Part shown: piece after piece, positions 34,328 to 42,583 of the stretch
Numbering within the stretch: position 1 is the first letter of the stretch
Layout of the letters: the number at the start of each line of letters is the position of its first letter
Source of the DNA: Salipiger pallidus
GTDB taxonomy: Bacteria; Pseudomonadota; Alphaproteobacteria; Rhodobacterales; Rhodobacteraceae
Assembly (NCBI RefSeq): GCF_014643635.1
Contig: NZ_BMJV01000004.1
Coordinates: 248,001-312,000 of the forward strand
Reading direction: 5' to 3'
DNA length: 64,000 nt
Made by a program: the position numbers and the translations under genes
The notes under the pieces: model-generated
What the model saw: the letters and a program-made list of their open reading frames with translations, nothing else
What the model was told of the DNA's origin: nothing
The model's database searches: none

Positions 34328-34369
34328 AAGCGGGGGCGGCGCGATACGCGGCCCCCGCTTTTCCCTTTT
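34328..34369 (+). terminator. Strong intrinsic terminator, possibly an attenuator before the methyltransferase gene
   Basis: Arms AAGCGGGGGC and GCCCCCGCTT (10 bp) are followed by TTCCCTTTT. It lies 70 nt after the last PPC gene and only 18 nt before the ATG at 34388, so any transcript of the methyltransferase gene must read through it. CGGCCCCC (34349-34356) in the 3' arm can also pair with GGGGGCCG (34377-34384) over the ribosome site. A first hairpin (CTGCCA/TGGCAG) lies upstream at about 34278-34307. Confidence 0.85.
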
Positions 34370-34387
34370 GACGGCAGGGGGCCGGAC

Positions 34388-35314
34388 ATGGTGCAGGGCG
34401 GCGCGCAGATCACCCTTCTTGATGGCGGCCTTGGCCGTGAGCTGATGCGCTTCGGCGCGGAACTGACCCAGCCGGAATGGTCGGCGGGGGCGCTCATGGA
34501 TGCGCCGGACGCGGTGCGGCAGGCGCATGAAGCGTTCTTTCGCGCAGGCGCCAGCATTGCCACGGCCAACACCTATGCCGTCGTGCCCTATCACCTCGGA
34601 AAGGACCGTTTTGACGCACGGGGGGCCGAGCTGGCCGCACTTGCCGGGCGACTTGCCCGCGAGGCCGCCGAAGCAGTGCGCGATGTGCGCCCCGGGGCGC
34701 GGGTGGCGGGATCCCTGCCGCCTGCCTGCGGCTCCTACCTGCCGCGCAATTTCGACCCCGTGGAAGGCGCACGCATCCTGTCGGTATTGGTGAGCGCGCT
34801 AAAGCCTTATGCCGATTTCTGGCTGGCCGAGACCATGAGCAGCCTCACCGAGGCGCGCGTTACCGCGAACGCGGTTGCCGGCACGGACAAGCCGCTGTGG
34901 ATCTCGTGGAGTCTGCGGGACGATCCCGGTGACGACACCCGCCCGCCGGCGCTGCGCTCGGGCGAGCCGCTGGTCGATGCGGTGGCGCTCGCGGTTGAAC
35001 TGGGGGCGGGGGCGGTGCTGTTCAACTGCTCCATGCCCGAGGTGATGGAGCGCGCGGTGCGCGAGACGCGCGCGCAGCTTGATGCGGCAGAGCAGGCGAT
35101 TTCCGTGGGGGTCTATGCCAACGCCTTTACCGCGCGGGGCGAGGATGGCGCCGCCAACGAGGTGCTGGCGACGATCCGGGACGATCTGTCGCCGCAAGCC
35201 TACCTGCGCTGGACCGAAAGATGGGTCGCTGCGGGGGCCACGATGATCGGGGGCTGCTGCGGGATCGGTGCAGAGCATATAGCTGCGCTGCAAGATCGCT
35301 GGGTCGCAGTATAG
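34388..35314 (+). CDS. Homocysteine S-methyltransferase family protein
   Basis: A 308-residue BHMT/MmuM-type TIM-barrel protein. It starts ITLLDGGLGRELMRFG, then ATANTYAVVPYHL. The zinc ligands are Cys in VLFNCSMPEV and the Cys pair in MIGGCCGIG near the C-terminus. It transfers a methyl group from S-methylmethionine or a betaine-like donor to homocysteine. The ATG at 34388 is needed to keep the conserved LLDGGLG start. It sits directly after the terminator, so expression may be set by readthrough. Relation to the upstream catabolic genes is uncertain. Confidence 0.88.
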   Translation: MVQGGAQITLLDGGLGRELMRFGAELTQPEWSAGALMDAPDAVRQAHEAFFRAGASIATANTYAVVPYHLGKDRFDARGAELAALAGRLAREAAEAVRDVRPGARVAGSLPPACGSYLPRNFDPVEGARILSVLVSALKPYADFWLAETMSSLTEARVTANAVAGTDKPLWISWSLRDDPGDDTRPPALRSGEPLVDAVALAVELGAGAVLFNCSMPEVMERAVRETRAQLDAAEQAISVGVYANAFTARGEDGAANEVLATIRDDLSPQAYLRWTERWVAAGATMIGGCCGIGAEHIAALQDRWVAV

Positions 35315-35319
35315 AGAAC

Positions 35320-35347
35320 GCGCCGCCCTGTCGCGAGGGCAGCGCGC
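35320..35347. terminator. Bidirectional hairpin between the methyltransferase gene and the SURF1 gene
   Basis: GCGC and GCCCT arms pair with AGGGC and GCGC around GTCGCG, in the 38-bp gap between convergent stops. It can serve both strands; the T tract is missing. Confidence 0.55.
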
Positions 35348-35352
35348 AAGGG

Positions 35353-36114
35353 TCAGCGGCGCTTCAGCTCGAAGCGCAGCACCAGCACGAAGGCAACCGC
35401 CACCACGAGGGCGAGCGCAAACCATGTGATGGCATAGCTCAGGTGCGAGTTGCGGAAGCTCACCACTGTCTGGCCGCCGCGCGGCCAGCTGTCGGTGGTC
35501 GCCAACTCTTCGTCCACGAAGAAGGGCGCTGCGTTCTCGAACCCCTTGGCTTCGGTGATCGACCCGATGTCCCGGCGATACCACAGCCCCTCGTCGGGGT
35601 TGCTGTCGCGCGAGAACAGCCAGCCTTCGCTTTCCGAGATCCGCAGCAGGCCGGTGACGGTGGTCTCGCCGTCGATGCGGTCGAAATCGCCGGTGAGGGC
35701 GATGTCCTGCGGCACGATCCCGCGGTTGACCATGACGATGCCGCCCGAGGTCAGCTCCATCGGGGTCAGCACCCAGTCGGCGGGGCCGTAATCGGAGGGA
35801 GTGTAGATCTGCACCTCCTCGTCGTTGAGATAAGTGCCGGTCAGCGTCACACTGGTGTATTCGTCGTCGCGGCTGACATCCTGCCAGTCTGATGCCGGGG
35901 GCAGGGGGACGGGATCGGCGGCAAGCCGGTCGTCGACCTGCGCGATGAGATCGGTCTTCCACGCGAGGCGGTTGATCTGCCAGACGCCGAGGCTGCCGAA
36001 GCCCCAGATCCCGAAAAGCGCGATGGCGGTGACGATGGCCAGCCGGATCTTCGCGGGGCGGGAAAGGGAAAGGCCGCCAGTGGCGGCCTTTCCTCGTTGG
36101 TCGGGGGAGGCCAT
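35353..36114 (-). CDS. SURF1-family protein
   Basis: A 253-residue membrane protein with one transmembrane helix near each end (about residues 23-45 and 228-248) and the SURF1 periplasmic domain between them. Typical motifs are GVWQINRLAWKTDLI, TGTYLNDEEVQIY, VMVNRGIVP and SYAITWFALALVV. SURF1 helps insert heme into heme-copper oxidases. It lies 3 nt after cyoD, so it is part of the bo3-type oxidase operon and probably matures that enzyme. No heme O synthase gene follows. Confidence 0.92.
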   Translation of the reverse strand: MASPDQRGKAATGGLSLSRPAKIRLAIVTAIALFGIWGFGSLGVWQINRLAWKTDLIAQVDDRLAADPVPLPPASDWQDVSRDDEYTSVTLTGTYLNDEEVQIYTPSDYGPADWVLTPMELTSGGIVMVNRGIVPQDIALTGDFDRIDGETTVTGLLRISESEGWLFSRDSNPDEGLWYRRDIGSITEAKGFENAAPFFVDEELATTDSWPRGGQTVVSFRNSHLSYAITWFALALVVAVAFVLVLRFELKRR

Positions 36115-36117
36115 GCC

Positions 36118-36495
36118 TCAGCCTTCCTGCGACTGGAGCGAGCGCATCTGTTCGATCTGCTGCTCCATCTCGTGGGCGGGCATCATGTTCTCGTTCATGT
36201 TGTGCATGACCCACATCGAGCCTGCGAGAACGATCCCGAGGATGACCACCGAGAAGATCGTCGCGGTCAGGGTCCAGCCTTCTTCTACATTCTTGTTCAC
36301 GTGAAGGAAGAACACGAGGTGAACGATGATCTGCACCGCGCCGAGGCCCATGATCCAGCCAATCTTGGCATTGGCGGTCATGTCGACCTCGCCCATGACG
36401 AGGTAGAAGGGGATGATGGTCAGGATTGCGGCAAGCGCGAAACCGATCATCAGGCTGGCCATGGTGCCGTGGGAGTGTTCGGTATGTTCAGCCAT
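36118..36495 (-). CDS. cyoD: Cytochrome bo3-type ubiquinol oxidase subunit IV
   Basis: A 125-residue protein with three transmembrane helices, of the CyoD/COX4 bacterial family. It has the conserved IGFALAAILTIIPFYLVM and LGAVQIIVHLVFFLHVN, then a hydrophilic Met/Glu-rich tail (MNENMMPAHEMEQQIEQM). It is a small accessory subunit that stabilises the CuB-containing core. The ATG shares one base with the cyoC stop (TGATG), so translation is coupled. Confidence 0.94.
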   Translation of the reverse strand: MAEHTEHSHGTMASLMIGFALAAILTIIPFYLVMGEVDMTANAKIGWIMGLGAVQIIVHLVFFLHVNKNVEEGWTLTATIFSVVILGIVLAGSMWVMHNMNENMMPAHEMEQQIEQMRSLQSQEG

Positions 36496-37154
36496 CAGAC
36501 GAGCCTCACGAGATAGACGAAGGAGAACACCCCGATCCAGACGAGGTCGAGGAAGTGCCAGAACATCGACAGGGTGCCGAGGCGCTGGTTGTTGGCCGGG
36601 GTCAGCCCGTGCGTCTTGATCTGCACCATCAGCGTGAAGAGCCAGATCAGGCCGCCAGTGACGTGCAGACCGTGGGTGCCCACCAGCGCGAAGAACGCCG
36701 ACAGGAAGGCCGACCGATCAGGCCCCGCCCCGATGTGGATCAGGTGGTTGAACTCGTAGATCTCCATCGCGATGAACCCGAGGCCGAAGGCCGCGGTGAC
36801 CGACAGCCACATCAGGGCGCCGTTCACGTTCCGCTTGTCGGCCTGCAGCATGGCAAGGCCGAAGGTGATCGACGAGAACAGCAGCAGCCCGGTTTCCCAC
36901 GCCACGAAGCTGGGCTCGAAGAGATCTGCGGGGGAGGGCCCCCCCGCATAGCTGTAGCCGAGCACCGCGTAGGTGGCGAAGAGCGTCCCGAAGATGATGC
37001 AGTCGCTCATCAGGTAGATCCAGAACCCGATGGGAGTCGGGCTGTGGTGTTGGTGTTCGGTCTCATGCGCGTGGGCTTCACGCGCATGATGCATCGGTCG
37101 GTCTGCACCGGGCTCGATCATGGATTGCTCCTGGGCTGTCGTTGCAGTGCTCAT
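36495..37154 (-). CDS. cyoC: Cytochrome bo3-type ubiquinol oxidase subunit III
   Basis: A 219-residue five-helix COX3-like subunit. The His-rich N-terminus ([13 protein letters not shown]) precedes [24 protein letters not shown]. The helix motif is [18 protein letters not shown] and the end is [22 protein letters not shown]. It has no cofactors but supports proton uptake and assembly of the terminal oxidase. ATG overlaps the cyoB stop by 4 bp. Confidence 0.95.
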   Translation of the reverse strand: MSTATTAQEQSMIEPGADRPMHHAREAHAHETEHQHHSPTPIGFWIYLMSDCIIFGTLFATYAVLGYSYAGGPSPADLFEPSFVAWETGLLLFSSITFGLAMLQADKRNVNGALMWLSVTAAFGLGFIAMEIYEFNHLIHIGAGPDRSAFLSAFFALVGTHGLHVTGGLIWLFTLMVQIKTHGLTPANNQRLGTLSMFWHFLDLVWIGVFSFVYLVRLV

Positions 37155-39145
37155 GCCAGAGTTCCTTTCGCCTCGGACTGACGCACTTCATCGGCAGGGA
37201 TGTAGTAGTCGCGGTTGTAGTTGAAGGTATGCGCGATCCCCACACCAATCATCGCGACCAGCATCACGATGGCAAGCCACCAGATGTACCACACCATGGC
37301 AAAGCCGAAGATGAAGGCGAGAGCGGACAGAACCACGCCCGTTGCCGTGCTCTTGGGCATGTGGATCGACGTGTACTCGGTTGAGAACGCGTACTTCTCC
37401 TTCTTCATCTGCCAGAAGGCTTCGCGACCCACGACATGGATCTCCTGTGGGAAGTTGTACGGTGCGGGCGGGGACTGTGTCGCCCACTCGAGGGTCCGTG
37501 CATCCCACGGGTCTCCGCCACAGGCGAGCTCCTTGCGGTTCAGGATCGAAACGAAGAAGCAGATGAAAGTACAGGCGATGCCGTAGAGGATGATCAGCGC
37601 GCCGATGGCGGCGACGATGAAGTAGGGCTGCCAGCCCGCATCCGGATACATGTTCATGCGGCGGGTGACGCCCATCAGGCCCAGTGCGTACAGCGGCATG
37701 AAGGCGACGTAGAAGCCGATGAACCAGCCCCAGAACGCCTGGCGACCCCATTTCTCGTCCAGCTTGAAGCCGAACGCCTTGGGCCACCAGTAGACCACGC
37801 CCGCGATGATCGCGAAGACCACGCCGCCGATGATGACGTTATGGAAGTGCGCAATCAGGAACAGGGTGTTGTGCAGCTGGAAGTCGACGGGCGGGATGGC
37901 CAACATCACGCCGGTCATGCCGCCGATGGTGAAGGTCACGAGGAAGCCGATCACCCAGAGCATCGGCAGCTCGAGCCGCACGCGCCCCTTGTACATGGTG
38001 AAGAGCCAGTTGAAGATCTTCACGCCCGTGGGCACCGCGATGATCATCGTGGTTATGCCGAAGAACGTGTTGACGCTCGCCCCGGACCCCATGGTGAAGA
38101 AGTGGTGCAGCCACACGACGAAGCTCAGGACCATGATGCAGGCGGTGGCCCAGACCATGGTGCGGTAGCCGAAGATCGGCTTGCCCGAGAAGGTCGACAC
38201 GATTTCCGAGATGATGCCGAAGCAGGGGATGATCAGGATGTACACTTCCGGGTGGCCCCAGATCCAGATCAGGTTCACGTACATCATGGCGTTGCCGCCG
38301 AAGTCGTTCGTGAAGAACCGGAAGTCCATGTACCGGTCGAGGGTCAGCATGGCGAGCGTGGCGGTCAGCACCGGGAAGGCGGCGACGATCAGCACGTTGG
38401 TGACCAGAGCGGTCCAGGTGAAGATCGGCATGTCGAACAGCTTCATGCCCGGCGCGCGCATCTTGAAGATGGTTGCGATCAGGTTGATGCCCGACAGGGT
38501 CGTACCGACACCGGCGATCTGCAGCGCCCAGAGATAGTAGTCCATGCCCGGTCCGGTGGAATAGCTCGATCCCGACAGCGGCGGGAAGGCCAGCCAGCCG
38601 ACGCGTGCGAATTCACCGACGAAGAGCGACACGTTGATCAGCAGCGCGCCCGACACCGTCATCCAGAACGAGAAGTTGTTCAGGAACGGGAAGGCCACGT
38701 CGCGGGCACCGATCTGCAGCGGCATGACATAGTTCATCACGCCGGTGACAAAGGGCATGGCCACGAAGAAGATCATGATGACGCCATGCGCCGTGAACAC
38801 CTGGTCGTAGTGGTGCGGGGGCAGCCAGCCTTCGGAGCCGCCAGCGGCCACGGCCTGCTGGGCGCGCATCATCAGTGCGTCGGCAAAGCCGCGCACCATC
38901 ATGATGAACCCAAGCACCATGTACATGATGCCGATCTTCTTGTGGTCGATGCTGACCACCCACTTGCTCCAGAGCGGGCCCCAGAGCTTGAAGTAGGTCA
39001 TCAGCGCGAGGAACAGCAGACCGCCAAGGGCGACGCCCGCGAAGGTGCCGATGAGGATGGGTTCATGGATCGGAATCCAGTCGAGCGTGAAGCGCCCGAA
39101 GATCGGCGAAAAGGTATCGGCCGGCTGGCCGTGTTCAGATGCCAT
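37151..39145 (-). CDS. cyoB: Cytochrome bo3-type ubiquinol oxidase subunit I
   Basis: A 664-residue heme-copper oxidase core, close to the 663 residues of E. coli CyoB. Low-spin heme ligand His is in [11 protein letters not shown]. The CuB site and Tyr-His cross-link are in [21 protein letters not shown], with the HH pair in [10 protein letters not shown]. The K-channel is in [20 protein letters not shown], and [13 protein letters not shown] holds the high-spin heme His. It reduces oxygen and pumps protons in the inner membrane. The start at 39145 ([12 protein letters not shown]) overlaps cyoA by 11 bp. Confidence 0.97.
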   Translation of the reverse strand: MASEHGQPADTFSPIFGRFTLDWIPIHEPILIGTFAGVALGGLLFLALMTYFKLWGPLWSKWVVSIDHKKIGIMYMVLGFIMMVRGFADALMMRAQQAVAAGGSEGWLPPHHYDQVFTAHGVIMIFFVAMPFVTGVMNYVMPLQIGARDVAFPFLNNFSFWMTVSGALLINVSLFVGEFARVGWLAFPPLSGSSYSTGPGMDYYLWALQIAGVGTTLSGINLIATIFKMRAPGMKLFDMPIFTWTALVTNVLIVAAFPVLTATLAMLTLDRYMDFRFFTNDFGGNAMMYVNLIWIWGHPEVYILIIPCFGIISEIVSTFSGKPIFGYRTMVWATACIMVLSFVVWLHHFFTMGSGASVNTFFGITTMIIAVPTGVKIFNWLFTMYKGRVRLELPMLWVIGFLVTFTIGGMTGVMLAIPPVDFQLHNTLFLIAHFHNVIIGGVVFAIIAGVVYWWPKAFGFKLDEKWGRQAFWGWFIGFYVAFMPLYALGLMGVTRRMNMYPDAGWQPYFIVAAIGALIILYGIACTFICFFVSILNRKELACGGDPWDARTLEWATQSPPAPYNFPQEIHVVGREAFWQMKKEKYAFSTEYTSIHMPKSTATGVVLSALAFIFGFAMVWYIWWLAIVMLVAMIGVGIAHTFNYNRDYYIPADEVRQSEAKGTLA

Positions 39146-40286
39146 TTGTCTTTGCCTCCGTCTGCGCCCCGGTGGGGCTGCAAAGTGCGTCGGGGTCCAT
39201 TGCGAGCACGTAGGACAGGCTGTTCTGCGCATCCCCGTTCATCGCTTCTTCGTCAGATCCGTGCCCGGCGCCGTGGTCACCGCCGTGGCCGCCGTTGCTC
39301 TCCAGCGGCGGCAGCTCGATGAGGTTGCCAAAGCCGTCGATGGTGCGGGCGCGGTCGTAGCTGTAGGCCGCGGCATTGCCGACACCCTCGAGGCCGCCAC
39401 CGCCCTGTTCGTCCACCATCATCATGTGGCCCATGCAGACCTTGCCCTCTTCCACGCAGAGCTCGACGATGCGGCCGAAGAGGCCGTCTTCGACCGAACC
39501 GTACTGACGGGGGGCCACGTTCATGGTGGGCTGCTCAAGCTCGAGGTAGCTGGCGCGGGTCAGCGGCTCGGCTTCGTCGCGGATGCCCTCGACCCAGGCG
39601 TCGAACTCTGCGTCGCTCACGGCCTCGGTGTCGAACACCATGCCGGCGAACCCGGGGCCAGAGTAATGCGCGGAGCGGCCCGGATAGGTGCCTTCCTCGT
39701 CGGCGATGAGGTGCAGCTTCGTCTCCATTCCGGCCATGGAATAGACCATGCCGCCAAGAGCGGGGATCGAGAGCGTGTTCATCACGGTGGACGAGGTCAG
39801 GCTGAAGTTGATCGGACGACCCGCGGGAACCACCAGTTCATTGACCGAGGCGATGCCCTGGTCGGGGTAGATGAACAGCCATTTCCAGTCGAGCGACACC
39901 GCCTGAACCTCGACCGGCGCGCCGGCATCGAGGTGATCGAGCGGGCGGTACGGGTCGAGCCGGTGGGTATAGACGTAGGTGTACCACCCAAGCGCCACGA
40001 CGATGAGGATAGGAACGCCCCAGACGACAGCTTCGAGCTTGTTGGAGTGTTCGAACTCGGGGTCGTAATCGCTCTGGTCCTCGCGGTCGGCGCGGTACTT
40101 CAGGGGGAAGTATACCGACATGAAGAGCACCGGCAGAATGACGATGAGCATGAGCAGCACGGAGATGATGAGCAGGTTGCGTTCCTGCTCTGCCACCCAG
40201 CCGCTCGGCGAAAGGATTTCGTACTGGCAGCCGGACAGGGCGAGGGCGCCCGCCGCGGCCAGCAGCATTTTTGCGTATGGTCTCAC
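39135..40286 (-). CDS. cyoA: Cytochrome bo3-type ubiquinol oxidase subunit II
   Basis: A 383-residue lipoprotein (lipobox ALSGC) with two N-terminal transmembrane helices and a periplasmic cupredoxin-like domain ([41 protein letters not shown]). The CuA ligands are missing, as expected for a quinol oxidase. The GTG at 40286 is preferred since AAGAGG lies 6 nt upstream; the next ATG lacks a ribosome site. Compared with the roughly 315 residues of E. coli CyoA it has a longer C-terminal tail containing the His/Gly stretch [12 protein letters not shown]. Confidence 0.93.
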   Translation of the reverse strand: MRPYAKMLLAAAGALALSGCQYEILSPSGWVAEQERNLLIISVLLMLIVILPVLFMSVYFPLKYRADREDQSDYDPEFEHSNKLEAVVWGVPILIVVALGWYTYVYTHRLDPYRPLDHLDAGAPVEVQAVSLDWKWLFIYPDQGIASVNELVVPAGRPINFSLTSSTVMNTLSIPALGGMVYSMAGMETKLHLIADEEGTYPGRSAHYSGPGFAGMVFDTEAVSDAEFDAWVEGIRDEAEPLTRASYLELEQPTMNVAPRQYGSVEDGLFGRIVELCVEEGKVCMGHMMMVDEQGGGGLEGVGNAAAYSYDRARTIDGFGNLIELPPLESNGGHGGDHGAGHGSDEEAMNGDAQNSLSYVLAMDPDALCSPTGAQTEAKTNGI

Positions 40287-40774
40287 TATATGCCTCTTGG
40301 TCGTCCGACAGGCAGCGGGCGCGTCATGCACGCGCAGTCCGGATCTGTAAGTTGCGGGCTCGGGTTAGTGACTTCGTCCCTTCAGCGCCCTGCGGCGCAT
40401 TGCCGCGCAATGGGCGTAACGCCGCCGTTTCACGCCGTTTTGAAGGGTTCTCACGGTGCCGTGGGCCATTGTTGCGCAAAACAGGGGCGCAAATCTCATC
40501 TTTTGCTGCAGTGCAGAAAATGCAGGTGCGACAGCCTGTCGCGGAGCGCCGGTTGAGCGCGCGGCGTGAGTCGCCGGTGACGGTTGCGCATGGGTGACCT
40601 GCGATTGTGATCACGTCACCTAAGGCGACTCGCTCTGCCCCTCGGGGTATGACTATGGCCGGGCAGGGAGGAATGCGGCAGGCTTTCGCCCGGTTGTCCC
40701 GCCAAGCGATTGTACCGTGGGGCGGCGCGCCTATATCAGGCAGGACAGCAGTCAGGACAACGAGGTCGCACCCG
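40287..40774. other. Divergent regulatory region between cyoA and htpX
   Basis: 488 bp with no supported gene. It must hold the cyo operon promoter and the htpX promoter. GCGCAAAA- and GCGCAAAT-type direct repeats (near 40482 and 40492) and an inverted repeat around CTGCGGCGCATTGCCGCG (40390) are visible, but I can match none to a named regulator. No FNR-type box is present. Confidence 0.55.
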
Positions 40775-41752
40775 ATGGGCTATTTCAAGACGGCAATGCT
40801 GATGGCAGCCATGACGGCGCTATTCATGGGCATCGGCTACCTGCTGGGCGGATCCGGCGGTGCGGTGATCGCGCTGGTGGTCGCTGCCGGGATGAACGTC
40901 TTCACCTGGTGGAATTCGAACCGCATGGTGCTCAAGATGCACAATGCCCGACCGCTGTCGGCCAACGATCCGTCGGGCGTGCCGCAGTTGACCGCTGAGC
41001 TGGCGCGCAATGCCGGTCTGCCGATGCCGGCGGTCTACATGATCGACACCGACCAGCCCAACGCCTTCGCCACCGGGCGCAATCCGTCCAACGCCGCCGT
41101 AGCGGTAACCGCGGGCCTGATGCGCCGCCTGTCACGCGAAGAGCTGGCGGGCGTCATCGCCCACGAGCTGGCTCATATCAAGAACCACGACACCGCGATC
41201 ATGACCGTCACGGCCACTTTTGCGGGTGCTATTTCGATGCTCGCCAACTTCGCGCTGTTCTTCGGCGGCAGCCGCGAACGGCTGGGCCTCGTGGGCACGC
41301 TTGCCATGATGTTCCTCGCGCCCATGGCGGCGGGCCTCGTGCAGATGGCGATCTCGCGCACCCGCGAATACGCCGCCGACAAGGCGGGGGCCGAGATCTG
41401 CCGCAACCCACTCTGGCTCGCCTCGGCGCTGCAGAGCATCCAGAAGGGCGCGTCCGTCATCGACAACCACGCCGCCGAGCGTCACCCGGGCACGGCGCAC
41501 ATGTTCATCATCAATCCGCTGCATGCCCACAAGCGCGACAGCCTCTTCGCCACTCACCCGGCGACCGAGAACCGCGTCGCCGCCCTCCGGGAGCTGGCTG
41601 GCGAGATGGGGCCGGGCGCACCGATGAGTGGCTCCGCGCAGCCGCAGGCCTCCGCACCGTGGGGGGGCGCGTCCGGATTTACCCCGCAGACGCGTTCTGA
41701 AAGCGCTCCGCGCCGGGATCCAGACGAGGGGCCAAAGGGCCCTTGGGGCTGA
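40775..41752 (+). CDS. htpX: Membrane zinc metalloprotease HtpX
   Basis: A 325-residue M48B protease. Two N-terminal transmembrane helices (about residues 5-45) precede the catalytic HELAH (His130, Glu131, His134). Two more hydrophobic segments follow, and the third zinc ligand is in [13 protein letters not shown] disordered Pro/Ser-rich tail ends GPWG. It degrades misfolded membrane proteins with FtsH. The ATG at 40775 gives the family start [14 protein letters not shown]; 56 upstream codons are not conserved. Confidence 0.94.
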   Translation: MGYFKTAMLMAAMTALFMGIGYLLGGSGGAVIALVVAAGMNVFTWWNSNRMVLKMHNARPLSANDPSGVPQLTAELARNAGLPMPAVYMIDTDQPNAFATGRNPSNAAVAVTAGLMRRLSREELAGVIAHELAHIKNHDTAIMTVTATFAGAISMLANFALFFGGSRERLGLVGTLAMMFLAPMAAGLVQMAISRTREYAADKAGAEICRNPLWLASALQSIQKGASVIDNHAAERHPGTAHMFIINPLHAHKRDSLFATHPATENRVAALRELAGEMGPGAPMSGSAQPQASAPWGGASGFTPQTRSESAPRRDPDEGPKGPWG

Positions 41753-41909
41753 GATCGATGCGGCTGTCACTGCGGCACGCCAGTGGCGTTGGAGCTGTCC
41801 TGATCAATTCTGCGGCGTTGAGTGGCAGGCGAACATTTCACCGGAATTTGGGTCTCAGCAGGGCTGATAGCTGCCGATAATGCAGGGGGCAAAAAAAATC
41901 ATACCCTCG

Positions 41910-41934
41910 GGAACCAAGCGTTGAAGCCGGCGTT
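41910..41934 (+). promoter_or_regulatory. EcfG-type general stress promoter before bphO
   Basis: GGAAC (41910-41914) and CGTT (41931-41934), spacing 16, match the alphaproteobacterial EcfG consensus GGAAC-N16/17-CGTT exactly. Start of transcription would be near 41942, about 19 nt before the bphO GTG. It predicts control of the bacteriophytochrome genes by the PhyR-NepR-EcfG stress response. Confidence 0.65.
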
Positions 41935-41960
41935 AGGAAGATTCAGGGAAGACGACCCGA

Positions 41961-42551
41961 GTGCGGGTCAGGACAAAGCGGACAGAGTTGAACAGCCACA
42001 TTTCCGACATCACGGGGCGTCCTGCGGCGTTCCGTTACGCACTTCGTCATGCGACACACGGCGAACATGACGCCGCCGAGCAAAGCTTTGCGGCATTTCT
42101 GGCGTCTCCAGAACGCCACTTGCGCTCATTCCTCGCCACACAGCGCTCAGCCCTCGCGGCGCTTCGGGATGCCTGTAGCGCGCCGGACGCGTTGAAAAGC
42201 AGCGGGCTGCTGAACCGGCTGCTTGATGATCTTGACGGTGACCTTGCGGACCTTGGCCATGCTCACACGGCTGTCCACGCGGGGGGCGCGCTTGATCCCG
42301 TGGCGGTGGACTACCTCGTCATCGGGTCGCGCCTCGGGGCCGAAACCATGCGGCGCACACTTTTCAAAAACGTTTCGGTATGCGATATTCCGACGTTTTT
42401 CGCCGAAGGCCATGCTCCTGAACTGTGGCGCGGCCTATGCCTCGAGCTAAACAAGATCGAGCATCCCAGCCGCCGGTCCGAGAGGATCGTCCAAGACACC
42501 GCCGACGGTTACGCGCTTTTCGCACGTGCCGCCGAACTGCAGACCGACTAG
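41961..42551 (+). CDS. bphO: Heme oxygenase, biliverdin-producing (BphO)
   Basis: A 196-residue all-helical heme oxygenase. The proximal His region is FRYALRHATHGEHDAAEQSF near residue 30 and the distal helix is YLVIGSRLGAETMRRTLF. It opens heme to biliverdin IXa, the chromophore of the phytochrome encoded 32 nt downstream. The start is GTG (41961) with AGGGAAG upstream; a TTG at 41988 would still leave the heme pocket intact. Divergent members of this family align poorly, but gene order with bphP makes the call safe. Confidence 0.9.
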   Translation: MRVRTKRTELNSHISDITGRPAAFRYALRHATHGEHDAAEQSFAAFLASPERHLRSFLATQRSALAALRDACSAPDALKSSGLLNRLLDDLDGDLADLGHAHTAVHAGGALDPVAVDYLVIGSRLGAETMRRTLFKNVSVCDIPTFFAEGHAPELWRGLCLELNKIEHPSRRSERIVQDTADGYALFARAAELQTD

Positions 42552-42583
42552 CGGCAGCTTTGTCGCTCCGAAGGGCCCAGCCT

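Noticed and set aside
34799-36214. 471-codon minus-strand frame crossing the methyltransferase gene and SURF1
   Set aside because: It spans two convergent genes and their terminator and has Arg/Pro/His-rich low-complexity sequence; the SURF1 and methyltransferase frames carry all conserved motifs.
42425-42583. 53-codon N-terminal extension of bphP
   Set aside because: It lies inside the bphO coding region, is Arg-rich and would displace the conserved biliverdin Cys19 from the N-terminus.
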